A stretch of DNA of 64,000 bases from Chondrilla cf. caribensis. Lineage: Eukaryota; Porifera; Demospongiae; Chondrillida; Chondrillidae. Numbering within the stretch: position 1 is the first letter of the stretch; every line of letters begins with the position of its first letter. The translations under genes and the position numbers were made by a program. Where the stretch lies: assembly GCA_964020155.1 (NCBI GenBank), contig OZ026552.1:1241001-1305000 (forward strand), written 5' to 3'. The notes under the pieces are model-generated. The model did not search any database. It was given only the letters and a program-made list of their open reading frames with translations, and had not been told where the DNA came from. Shown in pieces: positions 43,016-55,628 of this stretch.

Positions 43016-45350
43016 TCAAAATATAGCTACTTGTTTGTCATTGCACAGTGTAACAAGAAGGTCTCCATTGTGGTCAATTGCTAGACCAAAAGGTTGAGAG
43101 CCAACTTGAAAACTGTGAATGACCTGTCCTGTCGTATTGAAGACGACAACACGATTGTTACCAGTGTCAGCAACTAATACATGACCATCAGCAGTGATGA
43201 GGACGTCACGAGGAAAACCGATTTGCCGTTTACCAAACTCTCTTCGGAATACACCTTTTGGGCTGAATACTTGGACACGATCGTTCTTGGAGTCAGTGAC
43301 GTACATGTCCCCATCAGGTGAGATGGCTACTGCACTAGGGTAGTCGAACTGTCCAGGACCACTACCTCGTGATCCAATGGTACGTATGAGCTGACCCTCC
43401 AGGGTGAAGATGGATATCCTGTAGTTCCCACTGTCTGCAACATAAACTTGTTTGTTGTTCACTGTCACTCCCCAAGGATTGGAAAAGTGACCAACACCAA
43501 AATGTTTAACAAGGGTTCCATCCATTCTGAATATTTCAATACGATAGTTACCATTATTACAAACATACACCAGTCCATCAACATCTACAGCTATACCAGT
43601 AAAAGAGTCTAGCTGTCCATTTCCACTTCCTTGTAGACCAAATGATCTGATGTGATTCCTCTGTTCATCAAACACATAAATCTGATGGGTGTTGTAGTTG
43701 ACAATAAATGTGTGGCCATTTGGAGCTACTGCAATACCCCAAAGACCACCTGGCTGTTGAGGGAAGTCGAGATGTCCCTTGCTTGCTCCGAGTTCTGCAA
43801 CATTCTTATTGAGCTTTACTGGTTTTGGTTTTGGTAGGAAGTTCACTCCAAATGGACTACCTCTGACATCACTCCCGTTCACTAGAATGGACAGATCACA
43901 TTCTCCAGGGTATGTGATAGGGAAGGATAAAGTGTACTGTCCGTTGTCATCATCCACTACCCTCGCTTTGATGGCCGGACCTGGTATGGGGGACTTGGGA
44001 TGAAGGAATGCCTCAACAGTTATCACCTCCTCTTGTACATCGGATGTTCTTGCTGTCGAATTTGCTCAGAGTCAGTGTTATTGGGTCAGATCCATTCAAT
44101 CGTACAGTCTCCAGTTTGGGTTCCACTGTACAGTTGACAGGACAGGCTCCGTCTTCTACAACACCGAATTCTCTGACTGACTTCAAAAGAACATCTTGAT
44201 TGGTGGGGTCAAAAGTCACCACCCGAGACACTGTGTGCTCAAACTCTTCCTGACACCATTTTGAGGTGAGAACGGATTGTTGTGTTTGGACCAGATCCTT
44301 ACTAGCTATCACATCGTGACTGGTACCACTGGTGAGGAGAAACTGAAGGGAGGATTGAGAGTTTACAGACATCTCCTTTTCCTTCTTAGCAGCTGTGAGC
44401 TTTGATCTGATGGTATGCTTCTTCTCTTCCGCTGTAGCTATAACCTGTCTACAAAGTTCCTCCTTCCTCTCATCCACAACCTGATGGATGTTCTGGAAGG
44501 CTGTGTTGATATCGTGGAGTGCGGCCTCTTTCATCTCGTCCACAGTTCTGATCTGAGTCTGGAACTCCTTCTCAATCTTCTGATACTTCCTCTCATAGCA
44601 GACAGCAGTCTGATGAGCGATCTTCACAGACTGAGTGTGACGATGGGACACACTAGCATCAATAAACACTGGAACGTGTGAGGATTTGCGGTCTACGGCA
44701 CATGCTTGACACATGAGTACATTACACTGTTCACAGCAATACTCGAGAATCTTCCCATTGTGTTTGGGACAGGTACTGGGTGTGGTGGTCTTTGAAGAAA
44801 GAGTCTGGATATCCTGAGGGGTTAGGGTATGCATCTCGGTCAAAGTCTTCACAATGTGGTCTTCATAAGCATCATCCACCTCATGTCCACCATAGCAACG
44901 TTCACACATAAATTTGGTACAGTCTGTACAAAACACAGTGGAAGGTGAGTCACCACTCTTACATCACTTGTTGCCACAAGGAATGGGAACGTTCTTCGTC
45001 ACTTTCTGGACAATCTTCATTCCCTCAATATACCGAGCTAGGAGACCATTGGGTACAGGAACACAACGTAGGCTGTCCACTCTACACTCACTCTCCAACA
45101 TGTTCGTGTTGTTACAGTGAGTGGATGTGTCTCCACATTGGGTGCACTTCAGTCGGCCATCTTTCACGTACAAATTAGGAAGACAACCCTTGCACACTGA
45201 GTGTAGACAGCACAACAGATAAGGATTGTTCAGTTCTCTATTGCAGTGACCACATGTCACATCAGGTTCAACGACGACTGGGTCTTTTTCTTCCTGGTGT
45301 GATGACTTGTCCTGTGAGGACTGATTAGCTGGTACTGGACCTTCAGCCAT
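43016..45350 (-). pseudogene. TRIM-NHL copy 6, pseudogene (cassette B)
   Basis: All domains are recognisable, from the RING (CGHCNRELNNPYLLCCLHSV) to six NHL blades, but two lesions break it. First, near 44966, the Arg codon CGA of GNKRCKSGDS is TGA. Second, near 44018-44026, one extra base in the GGDN(V)EAFL stretch of the filamin domain shifts the frame. Between and after these the frames are fully open (44013-44936 and 43016-44026), so decay is recent. B-box 1 is of the KFMCERCYGGHEVDDAYED subtype. The leader intron is 45366-46083, with a weakened donor (GAG|GTGCGT). Confidence 0.9.
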
Positions 45351-46083
45351 TTTACTCACTTTACTCTGAGGAATACAAGATGAGACATTTCAATTGAGAG
45401 AGAACAGAATCAATATCAACTACAGAGATAGATACAAACTGCATACAAATGTAGGAGAATGGGATGGTTGACCATAAGTAACCTGGGTACACTATGCAGC
45501 AACACAAACTACTTTTCCAATATAAATACAAGTGGTTGTGGACTCCAAAGTGTCCGGTCAACTCCGCATTCATCATAAAATACTTACTCTCAGTATTACA
45601 GTGCACAGATGATACAATCCTCACATTATCTAAGCAGTGACATTAACAGGATATTGTACCAAGTGTGCTGACAAGGATACTCATGAAGTAGACAAGTTGT
45701 ACCACAGGTTATGTAGTACGTGTAGTCTATGGTTGTACTGGTCAGACTACACAGGGTAAATGATCAGGTGGGTCATTCAATGCTCTATGATACTTGTCTA
45801 TACCTCAATAATCTCAATATGTAGCTCTATCGATACCCCTGGTTCATCGATCCTACAACAGTAGCTATTTATGAAGTACGAAGTGCACGTGTACACTATC
45901 TAAATGTTATGTTTCACCCACCTATAACGTGTTCTGACAGGCAGGCGAGTAGTTACAATGCCGATTGCATCAAATTAGCGAACGTACACAGATCTCACTC
46001 CTACAAAGGCCATCGATGGTGAAATCGACAGCATTTTAAAAACGCGAAAAAAAAAAAAAAACAGTCTTGAAGGATAAACGCAC

Positions 46084-46250
46084 CTCGCTAACTGTTGAAT
46101 TCTTGCAAAATGTGATACAATTTAGTTAGAATGGTAAACTGGAAACTGTCTACGAAATATAGCTAGAGGGGCTACGCATAGCGTTCTCCGAACAAACTTG
46201 TGGCCACAAATATTCGACTATATAGGTGGTTACGTCACGAGTCATATGAC
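46084..46250 (-). promoter_or_regulatory. Variant promoter of TRIM-NHL copy 6
   Basis: Donor at 46084. TACGTCAC at 46231-46238 and TCATATGA further right replace the TCACGTGA of the other class, as in copy 2. Confidence 0.4.
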
Positions 46251-47042
46251 TAATACTACGTCATGTCCTAGAATCTGCTTATTCCATGTATCTTTATTTC
46301 AAGGCCCTCTTCATTCTATCGCCAGTCAGATCAATAATGGATCATACCTATCATGATTATCCATAATCTGGTCTGTATATTTCTAATGTTTGCTGATCTT
46401 GTAGATTTCAGCATACAACCCACTGTACTGTGTGAATTACTATATTATAATATATTATAGTGTACATTGTATGAATGCGTACTGATGAGTCGTTCTGTAA
46501 GCAGGATTAAGAGAAGGTGGTCCATATTTGATGGGTTGCTGTTAACAGAGTGTTAAACCTTCATAAAACCCTACCTCCACCCCTCCATAAGGTCAGATTG
46601 CACTACGCTTTGGATTCCAGAGCCTGAGAGTCTTTAGGAATACATGTATACTATACTGTATGTAGACGAAATTGATTACAATAGTGTTCATTACAGCCTG
46701 TACCTCTGCTGTTCTATGAACATGAGCAGGCATGCCACTCTGTGTGGGATTCTACCAATGTTATTGTTCGAAGAAGTTAGTGGGATGATAAGAAATCATC
46801 TATAAACGATGATGTAATCAACTCACATTCCTCATGCACCTCTCATATCCTATGTATGTAGTTTGTACATGTGAACATATCCAAATGTACATATGTAGCT
46901 ATAATATAATATGTGCTTATGTATGTACGTTATATATTATGTACACACATAAGTATGAACATATACTGTATATCATACGTATAACAAACCTATTTAAACC
47001 TCTCCATCTAACCATTAATTTTATGTATATTATACATACCTG
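46251..47042. other. Spacer 6, left part
   Basis: Carries the block shared with spacers 1 and 2 (46300-46640). A run of 16-17 A lies in the intron at about 46050. No CA tract and no early CEP57 exon here. No gene seen. Confidence 0.55.
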
Positions 47043-47095
47043 TAAAGGAACCTTGTCTGCAGACACTAGAGTAAGAAACTTTAAGTAATCCATCA
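47043..47095 (-). pseudogene. Antisense conserved exon (SSVCRQGSFTG), unit 6
   Basis: Minus strand: GLLKVSYSSVCRQGSFTG with donor ACAG|GTATGT. Against 30908-30962, synonymous changes occur in Ser, Val, Gly, Ser and Phe codons while the peptide core is kept, which favours a once-constrained coding exon. Confidence 0.45.
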
Positions 47096-47362
47096 TGTAT
47101 GTACATATGTACACGCTTCTCATATTAGCTGTGCTGATGTTCTGCATGTGCACAGTATTCGTACATACATATGTATACATGAATGTATGTACTACAAATT
47201 ATGTATTGAATGTACATATTGACATTGTTACAGTAAACATGTAATACTACACACATATGCATAATTATGTATGTACATGAAGTATTATGCAAAATCATAA
47301 ATAAAATGTGTTGGTATGTATTCTTGTGTGTTTACTTGTCAATTGTCTCCATTTGTCCCCAG

Positions 47363-48074
47363 TCCACCACCAACTCCCACTCGGTGGTAGCCAACATGCA
47401 GAAGGCTGTCTCCTTGATGAAGGTCCACAGCCATGCATTGTGTGGGGCTATAGCCTCCTCTGCTCTCCAGAGAGAAGCTGCTCAGAAATCAAAAGACACT
47501 AGAACATTTAATCCTTCTGGTTCACTGGAAGAACTCCAGCGTATGCTGGGTGACCTTGAGAGGGAATTTGCTGAGTTGGCATGGTGAGTATGAGTGGATT
47601 AATGGTGAAGTAGTGATGTATGGTGTTATCAGGGGGTGAGAACATACCAACACACTTATGAATGTGTGCATACGGTCTGATGGTAACGGGAGGTTCCCTT
47701 CCTTTTTGTGCAGTGAGCATCAGAGAATAGTGAGTGAGTTGTACCGTCATCAGCAGTCAACGAGGACAGTGAACAGTGAGGAACTGGAGGCTGTAGCAGA
47801 CAAGATGAGGGGCAAAGAGGACCACATAAGAATTGTGAAGAACCAGATGAACGCTTTGAAGAAGGCAAAGAAGAAAGCAGCAAAAGGAACAAGACGTGTG
47901 AATCTAAGTACTTCTGTCAATAAGAAGGAGCTGTTGAAAAACATGGCGTATTATGAACATGTTGATCTTCATTCCCTTGAGAAGACTCCTCCTCATAAGA
48001 GAAACTTGAATTTATTGAGGAACGCTAAAGACCTCCAGTGTACCTTGCAAAAGGATGACTTGTGGTGGGACTAA
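47363..48074 (+). CDS. CEP57-like protein, two C-terminal exons (partial gene)
   Basis: Exon 47363-47583 (STTNSHSVVANMQKAVSLMK through SGSLEELQRMLGDLEREFAE) and exon 47714-48074 (EHQRIVSELYRHQQSTRTVN through RNLNLLRNAKDLQC to KDDLWWD, TAA at 48072). Acceptor CCCCAG, donor TG|GTGAGT and acceptor TTGTGCAG are canonical, and the split codon TG+T gives ...ELA-C-EHQ. Human CEP57 has the same order: SHSVSANVQ, a FxQMSFDHQ coiled-coil helix, NKKDF, KRRKNLQLLKDMQ and a terminal ...LCWDY. CEP57 binds microtubules and the pericentriolar material through this region. The upstream HYRLDARDIPF exon and the N-terminal half are missing from this unit, so whether it is transcribed as part of a functional gene is unclear. 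Confidence 0.7.
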
Positions 48075-48619
48075 CAATAGAGTATTGGACAGGAGTATTT
48101 TGTGGGATGAATTGCACGACTGCTATGTGTATGTACGTATGTGTGTTGTATACATGTGTGTACAGTATTATGTGTGCATATATATAATATAATGTAATTG
48201 TGTGTAGTGTGTGCATTTGTGCAATAAGCAGTGTACACGTACTCTGTTACGCTATTTTTGTAATAACCTACAACACAACAATGTTTATACGTGTCTTATT
48301 GGACTTATTTATACATATAAAAGATACAATTGTAATATTATCATATATACATAAAATGAATATAACAAACATACATGTACACGTACATAATATTTCACAA
48401 TCATATAATAATATGCTCTACAATGATGAATTATTACATTAAGTTTAATATTACTTATAATTTAGAATAATAATTATATATATAATTATAGCACGCGCAT
48501 CCATATTATTATAATTATGTATTATAATATATGATAATTACACATTTCACTGCAACAATTAATTCTATATCTCATGAACATTAAAAGTGGTTGCTACAGT
48601 GAACGGAATACATAATCCC
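48075..48619. other. Region between CEP57-like end and TRIM-NHL copy 7
   Basis: TGTA-rich then AT-rich DNA. No kinase exon, as in spacer 1. The stop-to-stop distance between the convergent genes is about 0.55 kb. Confidence 0.6.
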
Positions 48620-50950
48620 TCAAAATACAGCTACTTGTTTGTCATTGCACAGTGTGACAAGAAGATCTCCATTGTGGTCAATTGCTAGACCATAAGGTGC
48701 AGAGCCAACTTGAAACCTGTGGATTAGCACTCCTGTAGTATTGAAGATGACAACACAATTGTTACCATTGTCAGGAACTAACACATGACCATCAGCAGTG
48801 ATGAGGATGTCACGAGGATAGGTGAGTTGTCCTTTACCAAACTCTCTTTGGAATACACCATCTGCAGCTGGACTGAATACTTGGACACAATGGTTGTTCT
48901 CATCAGTGACATACAATTCCCCAACAGGTGAGATGGCTACTGCACTAGGCCAGCTGAACTGTCCAGGACCACTACCTTGTGATCCAATGGTACGTATGAG
49001 CTGACCCTCCAGGGTGAAGATGGATATCCTGTGGTTCCAAGTGTCTGCAACATAAACTTGTTTGTTGTGCACTGTCACTCCCCAGGGATGGGAAAGGTGG
49101 CCATCACCAAACTGTTTAACAAAGGTTCCATCCTCTTTGAACACATCAATGTGATTGTTTCCATAATTACAAACATACACCAGCCCATCAGCATCTACAG
49201 TTACACCAATAGGAGAGCTTAGCTGTCCATTTCCACTTCCTTGTTGACCAAATGATCTGATGTGCTTCCTCTGCTCATCAAACACATGAATCTGATGGCT
49301 GTTGTGGTCGGCAATGAATGTGTGACCATTTGGAGCTACTGCAATACCCCAAGGACAACCTGGCTGTTGAGGGAAGTTGAGATGTCCCTTGTTTGCTCCG
49401 AGTTCTGCAACATTCTTATTGAGCTTTACTGATTTTGGTTTTGGTAGGAAGTTCACTCCAAACGGACTACCTCTAACATCACTCCCGTTCACTAGAATGG
49501 ACAGATCACATTCTCCATGGTATGTGATAGGGAAGGATAAAGTATACTGTCCGTTCTCATCATCCACTACCCTGGCTGGACCTGGGATGGCAGACTTGGG
49601 ACGAAGAAATACATCAACGTTATCACCTCCTCTCTTACATCGGATTTTCTTGCTGTCGAATGTGCTCAGCGTCAGTGTTATCGGGTCAAATCCATTTGAT
49701 CGTACAGTCTCTGGTTTGGGGTCCACTGTACAGTTGACAGGACAGGCTCCGTCTTCTACAACACCAAATTCTCTGATTGACTTCAAAAGGACATCTTGGT
49801 TGGTGGGGTCAAAGGTCACCACCTGAGATACTGTGCGCTCAAACTCTTCCTGACACCATTTTGAGGTGAGAACGGATCGTTGTGTTTGGACCAGATCCTT
49901 ACTAGCTATCACATCGTGACTGCTACCACTGGTGAGGAGAAATTGAAGGGAGGATTGAGTGTTTGCTGACATCTCCTTTTCTTTCTTAGCGGCTGTGAGC
50001 TTTGTACTGATTGTACGCTTCTTCTCTTCTGCTGTAGCCATAACCTGTCTACAAAGTTCCTCCTTCCTCTCATCCACAACCTGATGGATGTTCTGGAAGG
50101 CTGTGTTGATATTGTGGAGTGCGGCCTCTTTCATCTCTTCCACAGTTCTGATCTGAGTCTGGAACTCCTTCTCGATCTTCTGGTACTTCCTCTCATAGCA
50201 GACGGCAGTCTGATGAGCGATCTTCACAGACTGAGTGTGACGATGGGACACACTAGCATCAATAAACACTGGAACGTGTGAGGATTTGCGGTCTACGGCA
50301 CATGCTTGACACATGAGTACATTACACTGTTCACAGCAATACTTGAGAACTTCTCCATTATGTTGTGGACAGGTACTGGGTGTTGTGTTCTTTGAGAAGA
50401 AAACCCCATGTTCTTGAGGATTGAGGGAGCGGACTTCATCCATAGGTTTCATGGTGTGAGGACCAATCAGATAGGCTAATGCTTTGTGACTGTCTCGGCA
50501 GTGAGCACACAGGTACATTGAACACTCAACACAGAACACAACAGAAGGTTCATTTTCAGTCTGGCATGCCCTGTTCCCACAGGGTATAGTGCTTCTTTGA
50601 AGCTGTTCAGCTACTTTCAATCCCTCGATATACCGAGCTAGGGGACCGTTTGGTACAGGAATACAACATAGGCTGTCCACTCTACACCCACTCTCCAACA
50701 TCTTTCTGTTGTTACAGTGAGTGGATGTGTCTCCACATTGGGTGCACTTCAGTCTGCCATCTTTCACTTCCAAATCAGGAAGACAATCCTTGCACACTGA
50801 GTGTAGACAGCACAACAGATAAGGATTGTTCAGTTCTCTCTTGCAGTGACCACATGTTACATCAGGTTCAATGACGACTGGTTCTTGTTCTTTTTGATGT
50901 GACGAATTGTCCTGTAAGGACTGATTAGCTGGAACTGGACCTTCAGCCAT
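48620..50950 (-). CDS. TRIM-NHL E3 ubiquitin ligase-like protein, copy 7 (B-box cassette A)
   Basis: A 776-residue intact copy. RING ligands are complete (CGHC, CLHSVCKDCLPDL, CTQC). B-box 1 is cassette A (CGNRACQTENEPSVVFC). It carries two in-frame indels: three codons missing in the filamin domain (GPARVVDDENG, lacking IKA), and two residues added in blade 4 (SPAADGVF). Blade 2 is the most divergent of the array (VCNYGNNHIDVFKEDG). Other loop residues are QLTYPRD, PDNGNNC and LCNDKQ. Starts at the ATG of MAEGP; leader intron 50966-51903 is enlarged by a fold-back element. Confidence 0.9.
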   Translation of the reverse strand: MAEGPVPANQSLQDNSSHQKEQEPVVIEPDVTCGHCKRELNNPYLLCCLHSVCKDCLPDLEVKDGRLKCTQCGDTSTHCNNRKMLESGCRVDSLCCIPVPNGPLARYIEGLKVAEQLQRSTIPCGNRACQTENEPSVVFCVECSMYLCAHCRDSHKALAYLIGPHTMKPMDEVRSLNPQEHGVFFSKNTTPSTCPQHNGEVLKYCCEQCNVLMCQACAVDRKSSHVPVFIDASVSHRHTQSVKIAHQTAVCYERKYQKIEKEFQTQIRTVEEMKEAALHNINTAFQNIHQVVDERKEELCRQVMATAEEKKRTISTKLTAAKKEKEMSANTQSSLQFLLTSGSSHDVIASKDLVQTQRSVLTSKWCQEEFERTVSQVVTFDPTNQDVLLKSIREFGVVEDGACPVNCTVDPKPETVRSNGFDPITLTLSTFDSKKIRCKRGGDNVDVFLRPKSAIPGPARVVDDENGQYTLSFPITYHGECDLSILVNGSDVRGSPFGVNFLPKPKSVKLNKNVAELGANKGHLNFPQQPGCPWGIAVAPNGHTFIADHNSHQIHVFDEQRKHIRSFGQQGSGNGQLSSPIGVTVDADGLVYVCNYGNNHIDVFKEDGTFVKQFGDGHLSHPWGVTVHNKQVYVADTWNHRISIFTLEGQLIRTIGSQGSGPGQFSWPSAVAISPVGELYVTDENNHCVQVFSPAADGVFQREFGKGQLTYPRDILITADGHVLVPDNGNNCVVIFNTTGVLIHRFQVGSAPYGLAIDHNGDLLVTLCNDKQVAVF

Positions 50951-51116
50951 TTTATTCACTTTACTCTGAGGAATACGAGATGAGACACAAAATCACTATT
51001 AACTACAGAAATAGACACAAACTGCATACAAATGTAGGAGAATGTGAAGGTTGACCATGAGTAACGTGGGTGCATCATGCAGCAACACAAACTACTTTTT
51101 CCAATATAAACACAAG

Positions 51117-51353
51117 CGTAGTATAGGTTGTGGTGATTAACCCTAGAGAATACCACTCCTTATCAGTAACACTGGGCAATGTTCTGAGTTGTCAAGCTCT
51201 ATACTAAGCAGAGTATTGGCTGGACTTTTAGCCTATCAGGTCGTTGTTTGCAGGGTTCAGTGTAGTACTACACTGAACCCTATGAACAACCAATACTCTG
51301 CAAAAATCGGTAGATAATAATCCACTACCTATACTACTTACTAATCCTTTGTC
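51117..51353. mobile_element. 237-bp fold-back MITE with 11-bp target duplication
   Basis: Sits in the leader intron of copy 7 between ATAAACACAAG at 51106-51116 and the same 11 bases at 51354-51364; the single-copy site is present in other units. Ends GTAGTATAGG and CCTATACTAC are inverted. Inside, a perfect 28-bp palindrome (GGGTTCAGTGTAGT and its complement, 51253-51280) is nested in a wider inverted repeat (GCAGAGTATTGG / CCAATACTCTGC). The long duplication would fit a Mutator-like element; the class is uncertain. Confidence 0.75.
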
Positions 51354-51903
51354 ATAAACACAAGTGGTTGTGGACTCCAAAGTGTCCGGTCAACCCCACA
51401 TTCATCATAAAATACCTATACTCTCAGTATTACAGTGTACAGCTATACAATCCTCACATTATCCATAGGAGTGACATTAACAGGATATTGTACCAAGTGT
51501 GCTGACAAGGATGCTCATGAAGTAGACAAGTTGTACCACAGGTTATGTAGTACGTGTAGTCTATGGCTGTACTGGAAACACGAGTTATTAGCTATAGGTT
51601 ATTGTCATTTGATAGTCGAAGGTACTTCAATCAATTCTATCAATAAGTAGCTAGCTATAACGTGATCGACGACCCCAATTCGAGTCAGCCCACTTACGAA
51701 TATTCAAAGTAAGAAGAGTACGTGCACAACAAGGAATAACATGTTCTAACAGGAAGGCGAATGGCTATAGTGATTATTTCTTTATTATTAGAAATAGTGT
51801 ACGTACACAAAATGTTATCTGAGTCCCATGAAGAGACAAAAGATAATACCAGCGGATATGGTCATATTAAACAAAACTGACTACAGATCGAGGATAAACG
51901 TAC

Positions 51904-52073
51904 CTTGAAAACGATTGAACAAGGCTCTACAAAATACGACACAATGTAGACTAGAATATGAAAGGACGATCGAAGCTTTCTACGAATTGAAGGGCGTTCT
52001 CAGAACCTCTCGTGGCTTCTCGGATCACGTGACACAACTCCACATCCCGCCCCCTACTAACGACTACTATAAA
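51904..52073 (-). promoter_or_regulatory. Promoter and leader-exon donor of TRIM-NHL copy 7
   Basis: Donor at 51904, TCACGTGA at 52025-52032 (121 bp), plus-strand TATAAA at 52068-52073. Confidence 0.55.
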
Positions 52074-52232
52074 TCTTCATAATTGAAATTCCCATCGACT
52101 ATTAATGCAAATTATACATAATGTAATGTAGAAAATCAGCAGTAAAGTTCTTTTATATTTCCACTTCAGCCTCATCTGGAGGAAGAAGAGGATGTAGTTT
52201 AAAGAATAAATTGAACAAAGCATGTATGCACG

Positions 52233-52673
<441 letters not shown>

Positions 52674-53290
52674 AAATTGTTATTTATAAATATGACTGTA
52701 TACACACACAAACATACACATGTACATTGTACACATGTACAATAGCTCCAGAGTAGGAGAGCCTATTCAACCTGGGAGGTCACACACCCAGTAGGCTATT
52801 ATAAGGTACCAAGATACAGTACACTACACACACATATACACTAATGCTAACATATGCTCACACGCACGCAAGCACACATGCACGCACACTCACACATGCA
52901 CACACAGACACACACACACACACACAAATATATATATATATATATATAAGCAAACATAATATACATGTACATTGTAAACATGAACAATAGCCCAAGTATC
53001 CTAGACTGTCCTTCCAACTCACAACTTGTGGTGGGAGTGTCTTATCACAGTAATGGGCGGGAACCCTATAGAATGTGACTGACGCTCAGTGCAATTTGAT
53101 ACCTGCCAGACTATCACATGTACAAACCAGCAATAGGTAGTGTTAGTATCAACCAGCACAGACCCTCTATACCACATATACTGCATGGGAGTGTACACAG
53201 AGTATCTACGTTATACAGTACATGTACAAACTATACTTGACATGCACACTCACTGTGCTTGAGGTGAACACGTGGTGATTAACAGAAGAA

Positions 53291-53600
53291 AACCTGTCGA
53301 GGAGGATCGTGTGCAGTACAGCTACTATGCATAGGTTTCTCCTACAATGTTCACTTCAGATCAGATGTGGTGTTGTCTTGCTATGATGTGCTGGTTGACT
53401 ACAACAAGTGCTTCCTGTCTCCATACATACAGGAACTTGACCACCTTGTTGTTTCTGAGAAAAGTACAAATCTTGAATTTCAATCAGTAGGTGTGATGTT
53501 ACCAGTAGGAAGCTTCCACCAGTGCAACAAGTCCTACACACAACAAATAAGTACAATGACACTCACTTAATGTGCCACAATTGGCTCTGGGAAATTAAAG
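53291..53600 (+). pseudogene. Conserved unassigned open block, altered copy (unit 7)
   Basis: Relative of 28152-28508. Substitutions (SAG to TAC region, VVSEKSTNLEFQSVG) and a small insertion change the downstream frame. Confidence 0.35.
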
Positions 53601-54984
53601 TCAACTTTCCATTTTGTCATATAATATCCAATTTAACCTCTCTACTGTGTATACTCCCACCATGCTAATGAACCTGTGGCAGGAGTTTGATGTAGATCAA
53701 GTGGTTATGTTGAAGAATGGTTTAAGTAACTGTACATACACATTACAGTGAGTCCACATGTATATACATCCTATGAGGACACTCACACACTGGATACATA
53801 TCACATCATCACACAAAACTCACCTCTTGGGTCAAATGAGACATCTCATAGATGTTGACATAGCATGGTCTGCACAGTCAGTACTACTGGTCAGTTGACT
53901 GGGGCACTATCAAAACTACTCCACATCTGTGTTATTGCCGTGTTCACCAATTCAACGTTGTTCACGTTCCACAATTATCTTTGTTTGGTTGCATGATAGG
54001 TGAGGAGTAGATTAAGAAACGCTTCAATATGAATACGAATAAATCAGTAGCTGCAATTATGCACGGTTAACGGGTAAGCTGGATGTGAACCGTGTGTTCT
54101 GGGAAAATCCTGCGAAACACATAAAATCTGAAACAAGTTTCGGCTAAACTCTTCTCTTCATGCCATTCTCTCCGATACTGTGTCCCGTGACCACGAAGGA
54201 CGTCTCCTGTGTTCTGTTGTAGTCGTCGGTCATTTTGGCCAAAATAGGAAACCCTTTAATTTGGGACATGAGGCGTGACCAGTGAAAAAGTAACGATGCA
54301 TGCAATAGCTAATCTGCGTTATAGAGCTCATCGTCAGTGTTCGGGGTCCATGGACGAGTTGCTTGCTGGTCTTGTTTAGTGAGTTTCAGAATTTAAAGAT
54401 CCCCTCCAATCCTCGCAAACGCCCATGGCCACATCTTCATATTCATTGCAAGTAGAGTGTAGCTACCTCATGTACAGTAGATTGTGGCTGTCTCCGTTTC
54501 CATGGTAACTCATCTATGGCGTGTTTCTCGTGAGGTCTACTATGCAGTTATAGTGACATTGATTGGTGCATTCAAATCTGTACCTGCTGTGTGACAGTGT
54601 GCACTGTATGTACATGCATGCAGTGTGTACATGTTCAGGTCCTCTTCATTCTACTGTCAGATCAATACAGATATCCGGATTTCACCTATTAATTGTCCAT
54701 TATCTGATCTGTTATTTCTGTATATATTGCTGACCTTGCAGTTTCTTGCAGTTCGGGGTTCCTATGAACACAGCCCCCCTACCTCCAGGGCTGCTGTGTA
54801 TACTGTGGTGTATGTACTGTACTGTATGGTACATATACGTACATTGCATGTATGTATATTGTGGTCTATTCTGTGTACATACTGTTTAGTGCATGTACAT
54901 TGTATGTATGTGTGTACTGTGGTCAACTGTGTGTACACACTGTACCATGCTTGTATGTATCCCCGATGCCTATCTGCCCTTCAG
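53601..54984. other. Spacer 7, middle: unit sequence
   Basis: Includes a damaged HLIDVDIAWS stretch around 53855 and low-complexity DNA. No supported gene. Confidence 0.5.
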
Positions 54985-55052
54985 AATGGACCTGCCTCAG
55001 TACACACTAGCTCCTCTAAGGGTGAGGAATTTCAACATCGACTCATTGTAAG
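54985..55052 (+). pseudogene. Exon-like block (unit 7 copy of 2165-2232)
   Basis: Acceptor CCTTCAG and donor AAG|GTGAGA are intact. Confidence 0.4.
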
Positions 55053-55538
55053 GTGAGAGGTAGGGTCAGCCAGTGGCTGTAGCAGTGTACATACACAATG
55101 CAGACACATGCACTATTGTCTCTTTTCTGGATGTGAACCAAATGATCACATGTTGGTATACCCAAGGAGGGTGTGTATGTATTCAAACTTGTGTGGTTAA
55201 TTTGGATACGAACACTGACTAGCCCATAATGACCAGCACCAAAACATAAAATTACCTGGTCAGTCACCAAGAGGTCTACGTTTATCATGCACCTCCATTG
55301 GAATATACATACATACAAAGGTGCATGTATTTATATGTGAATGCATACTTCACATACTGAATGTTGCCACTCTAGTCACTGTTGACGGATATTATTGTAT
55401 GTACCTACTTATCTAAGAATATATGCACAGTGTGAGTATGTAAACACGTATATTTATGTATTTGCATGCATGGCCTATTACGTACAATCTAACTTATTAA
55501 TGTACAATTACATTATTATGTACTCACATCTGTTGCAG

Positions 55539-55628
55539 TCCTGTGGTGGTCCTAGTGTATCTGGCAAGGCTAAACCTGGAGTGCACTATAGGCTGGATGC
55601 AAGGGACATCCCCTTCATCTTGGGAACT
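55539..55628 (+). pseudogene. CEP57-like exon (HYRLDARDIPF), unit 7
   Basis: Thirty codons, acceptor TTGCAG and donor ACT|GTGAGG, reading SGKAKPGVHYRLDARDIPF. Intact itself, but the two following CEP57 exons are absent; the next gene fragments are kinase exons. Left as a fragment. Confidence 0.65.

Noticed and set aside
43016..44936. Two separate genes at 43016-44026 and 44013-44936
   Set aside because: They are two frames of one TRIM-NHL copy split by a one-base insertion.
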